DNA of 64,000 nucleotides, from positions 1,178,001 to 1,242,000 of the forward strand of contig NZ_CP009220.1 of assembly GCF_001277995.1 (NCBI RefSeq), read 5' to 3'. Origin of the DNA: Corynebacterium deserti GIMN1.010. Lineage in GTDB: Bacteria > Actinomycetota > Actinomycetes > Mycobacteriales > Mycobacteriaceae. The translations under genes were made by a program, and so were the position numbers. The notes beneath the pieces were generated by a model that was not told the DNA's origin, ran no database searches, and worked only from the letters and a program-made list of their open reading frames with translations. Positions 50,777-61,296 of the stretch are shown one piece after another. The number at the start of each line of letters is the position of its first letter. The stretch's first letter is position 1.

Positions 50777-51283
50777 ATGAGTGCGTTTCATATCCGAGCA
50801 GAAGAATCTGACGATATCCAAGCGATTTTTGATGTGACTCAAGCGGCGTTTAGTGGCATTGAGCATTCGGATGGGACAGAGCAAGAAATCGTCGACAAGC
50901 TTAGAAGCGCTGGGGCGCTGAGCCTGTCCCTAGTCGCCGAGGATGAGGGGCAGGTGGTTGGCCATATTGCTGCGTCTGAGGTGGTCATCGCAGGTAGTGC
51001 GCAGGGGTGGTTTGGGATTGGGCCAGTAAGCGTGCGGCCGGATCGACAGCAACAAGGCATTGGTATTGCGCTGATGGGTAGTGCGTTAGACCAGCTGCGT
51101 GCAGAGGACGCAGCTGGCGTCGTGCTATTGGGTGATCCGGGCTATTATCAACGCTTTGGCTTCGAGGCCGTAGATGGGCTCGTGTACCCGGGTGCACCGG
51201 CGGAGTATTTTATGGCTGTTCGATTGAACGCTCGGGAATTTCCGCAGGGCGTGGTTGAGTATCACCAGGCGTTTGGGCCGTAA
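50777..51283 (+). CDS. GNAT-family N-acetyltransferase
   Basis: A 168-residue acetyltransferase starting at MSAFHIRAEESDD; the frame upstream runs antisense through the hipB remnant and is not credible. The acetyl-CoA site is in VRPDRQQQGIGIALMGSAL, and GDPGYYQRFGFEAV is the typical GNAT end of the YhbS-like group. The substrate is unknown. Its last 74 bases overlap the end of the convergent spermidine-synthase-like gene. Confidence 0.85.
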   Translation: MSAFHIRAEESDDIQAIFDVTQAAFSGIEHSDGTEQEIVDKLRSAGALSLSLVAEDEGQVVGHIAASEVVIAGSAQGWFGIGPVSVRPDRQQQGIGIALMGSALDQLRAEDAAGVVLLGDPGYYQRFGFEAVDGLVYPGAPAEYFMAVRLNAREFPQGVVEYHQAFGP

Positions 51284-52184
51284 TTCCTGTGTTAGTTTCG
51301 TTGTAAATTTCGTCGTGACGGGGCTGGGCGCCTGACGCGAACTTTTGAACCCAGACCTCATCCTTGTATTGCGCAGGAACACCACCGCCGAGAAGTTTCC
51401 GGGTGATTGCGGCGGCGTCGGTGCTGGTTGAGGGGAACAACTCGGTGTCTGAAGCGAGCAAGATGATGTTGCCGTATCGGCGCCCTTTAAGCATTGGCGG
51501 ATCGGCAATGACGGCCACATGCTCGAAGACTTCCATGAGCCCAGCGATCTCAGCTTTCGCCCCGCGCAGATCAGAGTGATCACCACAGTTGGCCACGTAA
51601 AGGCCACCAGGGGCGAGACCTCCATGGCAATGCTTAAAGAATTCCACCGTTGTGAAGTTGTGCGGCGTGACTGCGCCGGAGAAGACATCGCGGATGATGA
51701 CATCACGGCTTGCGGGGGCAAAGCTTTCGGCGACTAGCCGGGCGTCGTCCACTCGGATTTTCACTCGTGGTGCGCGGGGGATATCAAACCATTCTCGAGC
51801 AAGGCGAGCGAGTTCTCCATCGACTTCGACAACGGTGTTGCGTGATTGAGGATAAACATCAGCAAAATAACGTGCCATGGTGCAGGCGCCACCACCCAAA
51901 TGAGTGATGCGCAGCTTGGTTGCATCGAGGTGAGCGTTAATGAAAGCTTCTGCGCCTGTGGTGATCCACCGCATGTACTCGAATTCCAAGGCGCGTGGCT
52001 GTCCCAAGACGATATGGGAACTGGGAACGCCATTGATGCTGATCAGCCAACCGTCTGTGCTGTAGGAATCGGCTTCCAGCTCGATGACGGAATACTCGCC
52101 TTCATAAGTGCCGGCGATAGGTGTGTTGGTGGCAGGTGAGGCGGAGTGGTCGTTTTTGTGTCGTGCGGAGGATTTTCGAGCCAT
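51210..52184 (-). CDS. Spermidine synthase-like methyltransferase-fold protein
   Basis: A 324-residue protein with the spermidine synthase-like Rossmann core: ITHLGGGACTMARYFA, VVEVDGELARLAREWF, VDDARL and DVIIRDVFSGAVTPHNFTT. Usual spermidine synthases have DAY/DDG motifs binding the amine; here DVFSG replaces them, so the true substrate is open. Start at 52184. The C-terminus ends in a Pro/Thr/Glu-rich tail that overlaps the GNAT gene. The ATPase gene ends 22 bases upstream on the same strand, so the two likely form an operon. Confidence 0.8.
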   Translation of the reverse strand: MARKSSARHKNDHSASPATNTPIAGTYEGEYSVIELEADSYSTDGWLISINGVPSSHIVLGQPRALEFEYMRWITTGAEAFINAHLDATKLRITHLGGGACTMARYFADVYPQSRNTVVEVDGELARLAREWFDIPRAPRVKIRVDDARLVAESFAPASRDVIIRDVFSGAVTPHNFTTVEFFKHCHGGLAPGGLYVANCGDHSDLRGAKAEIAGLMEVFEHVAVIADPPMLKGRRYGNIILLASDTELFPSTSTDAAAITRKLLGGGVPAQYKDEVWVQKFASGAQPRHDEIYNETNTGITAQTPGDTQPRPAEIPERSIEQP

Positions 52185-52206
52185 GGTGTTGAGTCTAGAT
52201 GGGGCA

Positions 52207-53370
52207 TCAAATGGGTCTGTGCTGCGGGTTGTTGAGCAGGTGCTCGCGCATATAAGGGAGGGTGAAACTGAGATAGCCGTACTTGGGGACCTCCACGAGG
52301 CCCCGAGTGAGGAGTTGTTTGCGCTGCATAGACAAGGCATTGGGCTTTACATTCATGAGTTGTGCGATGTCGCCGGTGGAAACCATCGGATCTTGCATGG
52401 CGCTGCCTTGTTCGGATAGTTGGGCCATTGCGTACAAGATGGTGAGCTCGCCATCTGGTACTTGGTGCAGACTGGGCTCGTGGACCTGCATGCCCATGCG
52501 TCGAATGACTTCGTCGCGAACGTGGTTCACCTGGGTGGTTGTGATGGTATCGGTGTTATCAAGCGCGCTTTGTGCCCACGCGAGGGAACCCGTTAATTGC
52601 ATGAGGTAGGGGTAACCGACGCTGATGTGCGCTGCTATTTTGGCTGCCTCTGGATCCATCTGTTTGCCACCTTCCGCTGTGGTGTCAGTAAACATCTGGA
52701 CTGAGTCTGTGATGCTGACCGGTGTGAGCGTGATGCGTTCGGCGCGGCGGATAAAGGTGGTGCCTTCGTGTTGAAGGAGACGGTCGATGCCTTCGGGCAG
52801 GCCAGCGGCGACTAAGGCGATGTCGAAGTCGTCGCGAAGCAAGTCTTGGACTGCGGTGGCAAGGATGTGAAGTTGACTAACGTCTGCGCTTTGCAGCTCG
52901 TCGAGGGTGATGAGGATCCCTGTTCCGTTGTTACGGAGCTTCGTGGCGAGTTCGCGGAGTCGGGAAACCAGGGTGGGGATGGGATCTTTTTTGGAGGGGT
53001 CAGCGATCGCGGTGACCGTTGCGATGCCGGGGATAGCGACGCTGCTGAGCATCCTTTTTGACTGGGGGCCATCGAGGGATTGAAGCGCCTCAGGAATGGC
53101 GGAATCGACGAGTGTGCGAACCATTGAGTCATCGGGATATGCCCGCAGGGTGATCCATCCCTGGCCTGCGGCGGCATCTTCAAACTCATTAAGCAGGACA
53201 GTTTTACCCATGCCACGCGAGCCAGAGATGAGCAGTGCTCGGAATGGGCTTCCGGGTCCTTCGGCAAGACCGAGCCTGAAAGAGTGGAGGAGTGAGTCGC
53301 GTCCTGCCAGTATCGTGGGGGATACGCCAAATGTGGGACGGAATGGGTTTCGTGCCGGCTGCGTAGCCAT
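52207..53370 (-). CDS. ORC/Cdc6-like AAA ATPase with C-terminal winged helix
   Basis: A 387-residue protein. Start at 53370 with AGGTGA upstream. Walker A is SGSRGMGKTVLLNEF (about 51-65), Walker B LITLDELQSAD (about 155-165), followed by a sensor region AAGLPEG and a predicted winged helix (MVSTGDIAQLMNVKPNALSMQRKQLLTRGLVEV). Such orphan archaeal-type ATPases occur in actinobacteria and in mobile contexts; function is not known. Possible roles are a DNA-binding switch or a STAND-like sensor. The upstream region has a strikingly ordered TTTAGA array that the protein could bind. Confidence 0.8.
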   Translation of the reverse strand: MATQPARNPFRPTFGVSPTILAGRDSLLHSFRLGLAEGPGSPFRALLISGSRGMGKTVLLNEFEDAAAGQGWITLRAYPDDSMVRTLVDSAIPEALQSLDGPQSKRMLSSVAIPGIATVTAIADPSKKDPIPTLVSRLRELATKLRNNGTGILITLDELQSADVSQLHILATAVQDLLRDDFDIALVAAGLPEGIDRLLQHEGTTFIRRAERITLTPVSITDSVQMFTDTTAEGGKQMDPEAAKIAAHISVGYPYLMQLTGSLAWAQSALDNTDTITTTQVNHVRDEVIRRMGMQVHEPSLHQVPDGELTILYAMAQLSEQGSAMQDPMVSTGDIAQLMNVKPNALSMQRKQLLTRGLVEVPKYGYLSFTLPYMREHLLNNPQHRPI

Positions 53371-53405
53371 GAGCTTCACCTAGCGATTGGGAATGTGGAC
53401 TCTGG

Positions 53406-53478
53406 TTTAGATCTTTTAGAAGTATAGCGTTGCTTTAGATCTTTTAGAAGCCCTAAAGGGGTTTAGAACTTTTAGATC
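53406..53478. repeat. Array of six TTTAGA hexamers in three phased pairs
   Basis: TTTAGATCTTTTAGAAG (53406-53422 and 53434-53450) and TTTAGAACTTTTAGATC (53462-53478). Each unit holds two TTTAGA hexamers nine bases apart, and the units start exactly 28 bases apart. All six hexamers are perfect. The array is in the shared promoter region of the ORC-like ATPase (minus) and mnmA (plus). Confidence 0.93.
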
Positions 53479-53631
53479 ATGGCTGGCTGACCGCGTCGAA
53501 AAGCGCAACCCCGTCCATAAAAACTTAAGGAAATTCGGGATTTGGGGAACATAGGGTTACGCTACGGTGTTGACAACGTTGACAATGTATTAGTGCTCCA
53601 AGCACATGCCACACAGTTTTGAGGGGAGATC

Positions 53632-54729
53632 ATGCGGGTTCTAGCAGCAATGAGTGGAGGCGTCGATTCCGCCGTCGCAGCGTCGCGCGCAGTCGCGGCT
53701 GGTCATGAGGTGGTCGGTGTGCACTTGGCGCTGTCAAGGGATCCGCAAACTGTTCGTGAATCCTCACGCGGTTGCTGCTCATTGGAAGACTCTGCAGACG
53801 CCCGCCGAGTATGTGACAAGCTGGGCATTCCGTTTTATGTGTGGGACTTCTCGGATCGCTTCAAGGAAGATGTCATTGACAACTTCATTGAGTCTTACGC
53901 CATCGGTGAAACCCCCAACCCTTGCCTGCGTTGTAATGAGAAGATCAAGTTTGCAGCCTTGCTTGAGCGTGGAATCGCGTTGGGCTTTGATGCCGTAGTT
54001 ACCGGTCACTACGCCCAGCTGACTCAGCCTGCCGACGGTGGTGACGGCTACCTGCGCCGTGGCGTTGACCCTGACAAGGATCAGTCGTACGTCCTTGGTG
54101 TGCTTGGCGCACATGAGATCGCTCACTGCATGTTCCCCGTCGGTGACACTGTGAAGCCCAAGATCCGTGAGGAGGCCGGCGAGGCTGGATTCTCAGTGGC
54201 AAAGAAGCCGGACTCCTACGACATCTGCTTCATTCCCGATGGCAACACCCAGGCTTTCCTGGGCAAGCATATCGGTCTGCGTCCTGGCATGATCGTCGAC
54301 CAAGAAGGCACTACGTTGCGTGAGCACGCGGGAGTCCACGAATTCACAATTGGTCAGCGCAAGGGACTTGACATCAAGGCTCCAGCTGCTGACGGTCGCC
54401 CTCGATACGTCACCGACATCGATGCCCAGACCGGCACCGTCACTGTCGGTTCCCGCGAGGACCTTAAGGTGTCCACCATCCACGCCGATCGTCTCAAGTT
54501 CCTTCACCCAGGTATGGATGGCCAGCTTGAGTGCGAGGTGCAGGTTCGCGCGCACGGCGGTGTCGTCGCATGCACCGCGTCGGTGGATCGCGAATCCGAC
54601 TTCATGGTACTTAACCTCCACGAACCACTGTCCGGCGTGGCCCGCGGCCAGGCAGCTGTGCTGTACCTACCTGACGCTGACGGCGATATCGTGCTGGGCT
54701 CTGGCACAATCTGCCACACGGAGTCCTAA
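53632..54729 (+). CDS. mnmA: tRNA-specific 2-thiouridylase
   Basis: Adds sulfur to uridine 34 of Lys, Glu and Gln tRNAs. The 365-residue protein has the PP-loop [10 protein letters not shown] at the start, the first catalytic cysteine in NPCLRCN (about 102) and the second in [10 protein letters not shown] (about 197). The sulfur donor chain probably begins at the cysteine desulfurase 4 kb upstream. TTGACAACGTTGACAA (53570-53585) is a short repeat in its promoter region that may hold a -35 element. The next gene starts five bases after the stop. Confidence 0.95.
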   Translation: MRVLAAMSGGVDSAVAASRAVAAGHEVVGVHLALSRDPQTVRESSRGCCSLEDSADARRVCDKLGIPFYVWDFSDRFKEDVIDNFIESYAIGETPNPCLRCNEKIKFAALLERGIALGFDAVVTGHYAQLTQPADGGDGYLRRGVDPDKDQSYVLGVLGAHEIAHCMFPVGDTVKPKIREEAGEAGFSVAKKPDSYDICFIPDGNTQAFLGKHIGLRPGMIVDQEGTTLREHAGVHEFTIGQRKGLDIKAPAADGRPRYVTDIDAQTGTVTVGSREDLKVSTIHADRLKFLHPGMDGQLECEVQVRAHGGVVACTASVDRESDFMVLNLHEPLSGVARGQAAVLYLPDADGDIVLGSGTICHTES

Positions 54730-54734
54730 AAACG

Positions 54735-55727
54735 TTGGGCGCGTATGGATTGGGCGAGCTCCCTGGAACTTCAGTCGCAGAGGCCGCCGATATTATTGGC
54801 GGCGAAACCGGCGATTTCCGCCACCTTCCGCAGCTTCCCGCACGGGGATTGGGCGCAGACCAAATAGGGCGCACCGTTGGTCTTCTTGACATGATAAACA
54901 TCGATCGCGGTGCGCGGTCGTGGGTGATGAGCACCCGACCAAGCAGACTGACACATCTCACCGGGGACTTTTTGGACATGGACCTGGACACGTGCGAGGA
55001 GGTGTGGGGCACGAGCGTCGATAAGCTTAAAGTTCAAGTGGCAGGCCCCTGGACCCTCGGCGCGCGCATTGAGTTGGCAAATGGCCACCGTGTTTTAACC
55101 GATCCGGGTGCCATGCGCGACCTCACGCAGGCGCTGATTGCAGGCATTGAGGCGCACACGACCACCGTGGCGCGGCGGTTCCGCGCCGACGTCGAGGTGC
55201 AGGTTGATGAGCCTGAGCTTCAAGCGCTTATCGACGGCTCCCTGCCTGGCACCTCCACCTTTGACATCATCCGCGCAGTCAACGTCTCTGACGTCAACGA
55301 ACGCCTTCGAGCCGTGTTTGACTCCATCGAGGCACCAACATTTTTGAATCTCACCGACCAAACCCCCTCGTGGGAAGTTGCTCGCGGTGCTGGTGCGACG
55401 ACTGTGCAGGTGTCTATGGATCGGGTCCGCGGGAATGAACACCTTGACGGCTTTGGCGAAACCATCACCAGCGGAGTTCGTCTTGGCCTCGGCTTGGCTA
55501 CGCCTGGTGATGTGGTTGACGAGCTTCGGGAAGTCCCACGCGCGCATGCAGTGAAAGTCGCCCGCTTTTTTGACCACTTAGGTGTCAGCCGATCCCACCT
55601 TGTCGATGACATCGATGTGCATCCGCGTGGCGGAATTCTTCATGGAACCATCACTGATGCCGCGCAGGCCTATCGGATGGCCGCGGTGGTCGCCGACATG
55701 CTGTCCAGGGACTCCGGCGACCTCTAA
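54735..55727 (+). CDS. MetE-like protein lacking the zinc site
   Basis: A 330-residue protein resembling the C-terminal barrel of cobalamin-independent methionine synthase (VQVAGPWTLGARIEL, VEVQVDEPELQALIDG, LGLATPGDVVDEL). The IHTHMCY-type motif that holds zinc in MetE is replaced by FLNLTDQ, so it should not methylate homocysteine in the classical way. Family members adjacent to mnmA are conserved in actinobacteria, which suggests a tRNA- or sulfur-related role, but this is inference. The start is TTG at 54735. Confidence 0.8.
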   Translation: MGAYGLGELPGTSVAEAADIIGGETGDFRHLPQLPARGLGADQIGRTVGLLDMINIDRGARSWVMSTRPSRLTHLTGDFLDMDLDTCEEVWGTSVDKLKVQVAGPWTLGARIELANGHRVLTDPGAMRDLTQALIAGIEAHTTTVARRFRADVEVQVDEPELQALIDGSLPGTSTFDIIRAVNVSDVNERLRAVFDSIEAPTFLNLTDQTPSWEVARGAGATTVQVSMDRVRGNEHLDGFGETITSGVRLGLGLATPGDVVDELREVPRAHAVKVARFFDHLGVSRSHLVDDIDVHPRGGILHGTITDAAQAYRMAAVVADMLSRDSGDL

Positions 55728-55751
55728 GCCCGTGTTTCAGCCTTAGCTTCT

Positions 55752-57185
55752 TTAGCTGGGGTCTCGCGTGCCATCATCTGCCATCATTGATGCCACCACG
55801 CCAACGAGCAAGACAGCAGCAGCCAGCAACAATGCCTGGCCAAATGCATGTCCGGGATCACCTGCAGAGAGTCGAACCTGCATTACGGCGCCGATTGCCG
55901 CTGCACCAATGACACTTCCCAGTTGCCTCGTGGTGTTGAACACGCCTGATCCAGCACCCATATACTGATGGGGGAGATCACGCATCGTCGAGGTCGAATT
56001 CGGTGCCCAGACAAAGGAATTACCGATGCCGAGCAGAGTCATGGCTACCAGTGCCGATACGAGCCCCAAATCAAACATCATCGTGATTGCAAGCAGGACG
56101 ATCGATACGCTTGTGGTGGCAAAACCAGCTGCCGCGAGTTTTCCTGGCTTTGAGCGATCGACCAATTTGCCCACATAAGGGGAGAGCACGAAGGCCATGA
56201 GAGCTTGCGGAACCATCATCAGGCCTGCGTGCATGGGATTCATATCGTGGACTTGCTGGAAATACATCATGATGGGCAGGGGAGTACCAGCGACGGTGAA
56301 GCCCATGGCCACGATGCAGATATTGCCCAGGCTGAAGTTCTTAATGCGGAATATTGCTAGCGGGACAAGTGGATCATTTCCTGCACGTTCTGCGCGTCGC
56401 TGCTGGTAAACAAACCACGCAAACAACACCACTGATCCAGCCATCATGATCCAGATCCACGGTGCCCACCCTGCGTCTTCACCCTCTTGGAAGGCGAAGA
56501 CAAGGAAGAACACTGCGCACACAGACAAGATGATGGACAACGGATCCAGGGGACGGGTGTGTGGCGGGAAGTTGGGAACGTACTTCAGCACTGCGAGCAC
56601 ACAGATAACACCGATGGGGACGTTGATATAAAACACCCATTGCCATCCCCAGTTCTCTGTAATGATGCCACCGAGGATCGGGCCCGCAAGTGATGCCAAT
56701 CCTGCGGTGGAACCCCACACGCCAAGAGCTGCGCCACGGCGTTCGAAGGAAAAGATTCTGTTGATCGTTGCCATCGTTTGTGGAGTCAGGAGTGCGGCAC
56801 CTAATCCCTGCACACCGCGGGCAATGATTAATGTCAACATGTCTGGAGCAAGGCCACACGCAAGGGAACTCAACGTGAAGACAATCATGCCCACGGCATA
56901 GACCTTCTTCGGCCCGTACTTGTCTCCCAACCGGCCAGTGACCAGCAAAGGAACCGCGAAGGTGAGCAAATACACTGAGGTAACCCAGATGACCTCGTTG
57001 TAGGAAGCACCCATATCCGTCTGCAGAGCAGGAGTGGAGACCGCCACAATCGTTTGGTCAAGCAGGATCATAAAGAACCCGATGCACAGCGCAATCAGTG
57101 CTGGCCACGCCTCCTTCTCAGGAAGAGGCATGGACGGGTACACCTTGGCATTAGCAGCGTTACCGCCAGCCGATGTTGTAGACAT
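55752..57185 (-). CDS. MFS multidrug exporter of the DHA2 (14-helix) type
   Basis: A 477-residue proton-driven exporter. Fourteen membrane helices are expected. Typical motifs are LDQTIVAVSTPALQTDMGAS in helix 1, the loop GRLGDKYGPKKVY (motif A), ARGVQGLGAALLTP and the antiporter motif AGPILGGIITENWGWQWVFYINVPIG. The drug or metabolite is unknown; no regulator gene lies next to it. Confidence 0.9.
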   Translation of the reverse strand: MSTTSAGGNAANAKVYPSMPLPEKEAWPALIALCIGFFMILLDQTIVAVSTPALQTDMGASYNEVIWVTSVYLLTFAVPLLVTGRLGDKYGPKKVYAVGMIVFTLSSLACGLAPDMLTLIIARGVQGLGAALLTPQTMATINRIFSFERRGAALGVWGSTAGLASLAGPILGGIITENWGWQWVFYINVPIGVICVLAVLKYVPNFPPHTRPLDPLSIILSVCAVFFLVFAFQEGEDAGWAPWIWIMMAGSVVLFAWFVYQQRRAERAGNDPLVPLAIFRIKNFSLGNICIVAMGFTVAGTPLPIMMYFQQVHDMNPMHAGLMMVPQALMAFVLSPYVGKLVDRSKPGKLAAAGFATTSVSIVLLAITMMFDLGLVSALVAMTLLGIGNSFVWAPNSTSTMRDLPHQYMGAGSGVFNTTRQLGSVIGAAAIGAVMQVRLSAGDPGHAFGQALLLAAAVLLVGVVASMMADDGTRDPS

Positions 57186-57193
57186 AGTTGAAC

Positions 57194-57904
57194 TTATTCA
57201 CCCTGACTTTGAACTGGCCAAGACGTGCCTACCGTCGAGGCATCGCGACCTTGGCCGATGAGGTAATTCCGGTAACTTATCGCCTTTTCGTAAAACTTCA
57301 CCGCTTGCAATTCCATCAGTTCCTCACCGCTCATGGTGCCCAGTTCTGGCCAAATCTTTAATTGCTTCCATGCGATGCGAGCAGCTGCTAATGCATCCGA
57401 TGTTGCTTCGTGGGCGTTGCCTAATTGCACCCCATAGTGCGCACTCAAATCGGTGAGGGTGCGCTTTCCCTTGCGATAGGGTTCTTTGAATCGATCGACG
57501 TTGAATGGATCATAAACCAGTCCGTCAACGGTAAAAGAGGGGTCATGGGTGCGCAGCACCGTGAGATCGAATGGCGCGTTGTACACAACGACAGAGAGGC
57601 CGTTGTTCCAGGCCTCACGTAGTGCTGTGATGGTCTTGGTTAAAACCTCATCATGAGGTTGTCCATTCGCCCGGGCATGCTCAGTAGTGATGCCGTGGAT
57701 AGCCGTAGCTCCCTCGGGGATCTCTACGCCAGGGTCAGCAAGCAATTCAATAGGTTCTGCCCCCTTGGCGGTAATGGTCACCATCGCGGAGGTAACAATG
57801 CGCGCTTCAAAGGGGTCAGCACTGGTGGTTTCCAGGTCAAAGGACAGCATTTTTGCTGGATCAAAGTTCGGGAGGGAAGTGGCAGGAGTAGGTGTAGCGT
57901 TCAT
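57194..57904 (-). CDS. DnaQ-like 3'-5' exonuclease (DEDDh)
   Basis: A 236-residue protein with exonuclease motifs FDLETTSADPFEARIV, HGITTEHARANG, VVYNAPFDLTVLR and HEATSDALAAARI, which carry the catalytic D, E, D, H and D. It acts on 3' ends of DNA or RNA; whether it proofreads for a polymerase is not known. The ATG at 57904 is preceded by TTGGAG at only three bases, so TTG at 57913 is an alternative start. It lies eight bases from the exporter start and could share its transcript. Confidence 0.85.
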   Translation of the reverse strand: MNATPTPATSLPNFDPAKMLSFDLETTSADPFEARIVTSAMVTITAKGAEPIELLADPGVEIPEGATAIHGITTEHARANGQPHDEVLTKTITALREAWNNGLSVVVYNAPFDLTVLRTHDPSFTVDGLVYDPFNVDRFKEPYRKGKRTLTDLSAHYGVQLGNAHEATSDALAAARIAWKQLKIWPELGTMSGEELMELQAVKFYEKAISYRNYLIGQGRDASTVGTSWPVQSQGE

Positions 57905-57906
57905 AG

Positions 57907-60069
<2,163 letters not shown>

Positions 60070-60103
60070 AAGCACGTCATGCTGTGGGTGTAGAGAAAAA
60101 TTA

Positions 60104-60766
60104 CTACTGCAGCATTGCTCCGATAATGTCGCCTACCTGGCCGAGGTGCTCAACTTCGCTGGCTAGGAAGTCAGGTCCACCTGGGCGACCAATGATCAGG
60201 GCCAGGCCATGCTTGCCGATAGGTGCGATGGCCAGTGAAGAATCAAGCAGCGTCCAGGATTCAGGCAACCAGGGATCATTTTCCGGGTTGAGTAGGCGTG
60301 CCCCTGTCAACGTGATGTTGTCTGGGACAGTGCCGTCATCTTCAGGGGCTGCCTGAGAGCCTGCGATGCGGCTGATGGGGCCGTTGAGGTCAATGACTAA
60401 GGCCCAACCAGACGTCATAGTGCGGGGGATAACATCCACCATTTCTTCCATGGCAGCCTTGACGTTCTTGCGCTGGTTGGCGATAGCCGCGAGCATTTTG
60501 ATTTGTCCACGACGATCAACGGTGCCGGAAAACGGACGGATGGAATCAACCTCAACGCCGTCGACTTCCTCAGCAGCGGTGATAATGGTGTCCGCCATGA
60601 CTTCGCGGGGAATGGAAATGACCAGGTCATCCATCACGGTGCCATTGGGGAAGCGCTCGACCACGTCAACTGATTGGATATTGGCCTCTACCAGTCCGAG
60701 GGCCTCTGCAAGTAAGGCGAGGCTGCCTGGAGTGTCGGACAATAGGACGCGGATCAGGAATGACAT
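60104..60766 (-). CDS. ACT-domain amino-acid-binding-like protein
   Basis: A 220-residue protein starting at MSFLIRVLLSDTPGSLALLAEAL with AAGGAAG eight bases upstream; the longer frame to 60811 has no site. The N-terminal 80 residues form an ACT domain; the C-terminal part (GWALVIDLNGPISRIAGSQAAPE...LGQVGDIIGAML) is conserved in actinobacteria but not assigned. No enzyme domain is attached, so it may sense an amino acid and bind a partner. Confidence 0.8.
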   Translation of the reverse strand: MSFLIRVLLSDTPGSLALLAEALGLVEANIQSVDVVERFPNGTVMDDLVISIPREVMADTIITAAEEVDGVEVDSIRPFSGTVDRRGQIKMLAAIANQRKNVKAAMEEMVDVIPRTMTSGWALVIDLNGPISRIAGSQAAPEDDGTVPDNITLTGARLLNPENDPWLPESWTLLDSSLAIAPIGKHGLALIIGRPGGPDFLASEVEHLGQVGDIIGAMLQ

Positions 60767-60922
60767 GGGATCGCTTCCTTCTAGGTAGGGGGTTAAGGCA
60801 CATGAACTCATTTCGACAGTACCACCGTAATTTTTCTACCGATTGAAAAACACACTTTTGCCCACCAATGGTTATACCCGCACCGTTGCGCGTCGATAGC
60901 GTGCAGTAAGATAAACCAACAG

Positions 60923-60940
60923 TTGCGCACGCGTGCGCAA
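60923..60940. promoter_or_regulatory. 18-bp perfect palindrome before gatC
   Basis: TTGCGCACGCGTGCGCAA is perfectly self-complementary. It follows a weak TAAGAT -10-like element (60909-60914) by about eight bases, thus lies at the likely start of the gatCA transcript, as operator or as RNA hairpin. Confidence 0.6.
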
Positions 60941-60991
60941 AAGGAATATATCTTGTACCCATTGTGACTAGCGAAGAGGATCAGAAACCAA

Positions 60992-61291
60992 GTGCCTGAG
61001 ATTTCGCGCGACCAGGTCGCTCACCTTGCAAAATTGTCCAGACTTGCTCTGACTGAAGAAGAGTTGGAGCAGTTCGCTGGACAGATCGATGACATTGTTG
61101 GATACGTCTCAGCAGTGCAAAACGTCGATGCAGCGGGGGTTGAGCCGATGAGCCACCCACACAGCATCGCCACCACCATGCGTGAAGATGTTGTGCACAA
61201 GACCCTCGATGCTGAGTCTGCACTTGATCAGGCTCCAGCAGTGGAGGATGGACGTTTTATGGTTCCGCAGATTCTGGGTGAGGGCGACTAA
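60992..61291 (+). CDS. gatC: Asp/Glu-tRNA amidotransferase subunit C
   Basis: Small 99-residue subunit that holds GatA and GatB together for transamidation of Glu-tRNA-Gln and Asp-tRNA-Asn. [20 protein letters not shown] and MREDVV are typical. GTG start at 60992. gatA follows five bases after the stop; gatB lies outside the window. Confidence 0.94.
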   Translation: MPEISRDQVAHLAKLSRLALTEEELEQFAGQIDDIVGYVSAVQNVDAAGVEPMSHPHSIATTMREDVVHKTLDAESALDQAPAVEDGRFMVPQILGEGD

Positions 61292-61296
61292 TTACT

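Noticed and set aside
53570..53585. TTGACAACGTTGACAA as a defined mnmA promoter
   Set aside because: Neither TTGACA copy has a credible -10 at 16-18 bp, so only a tentative mention is justified.
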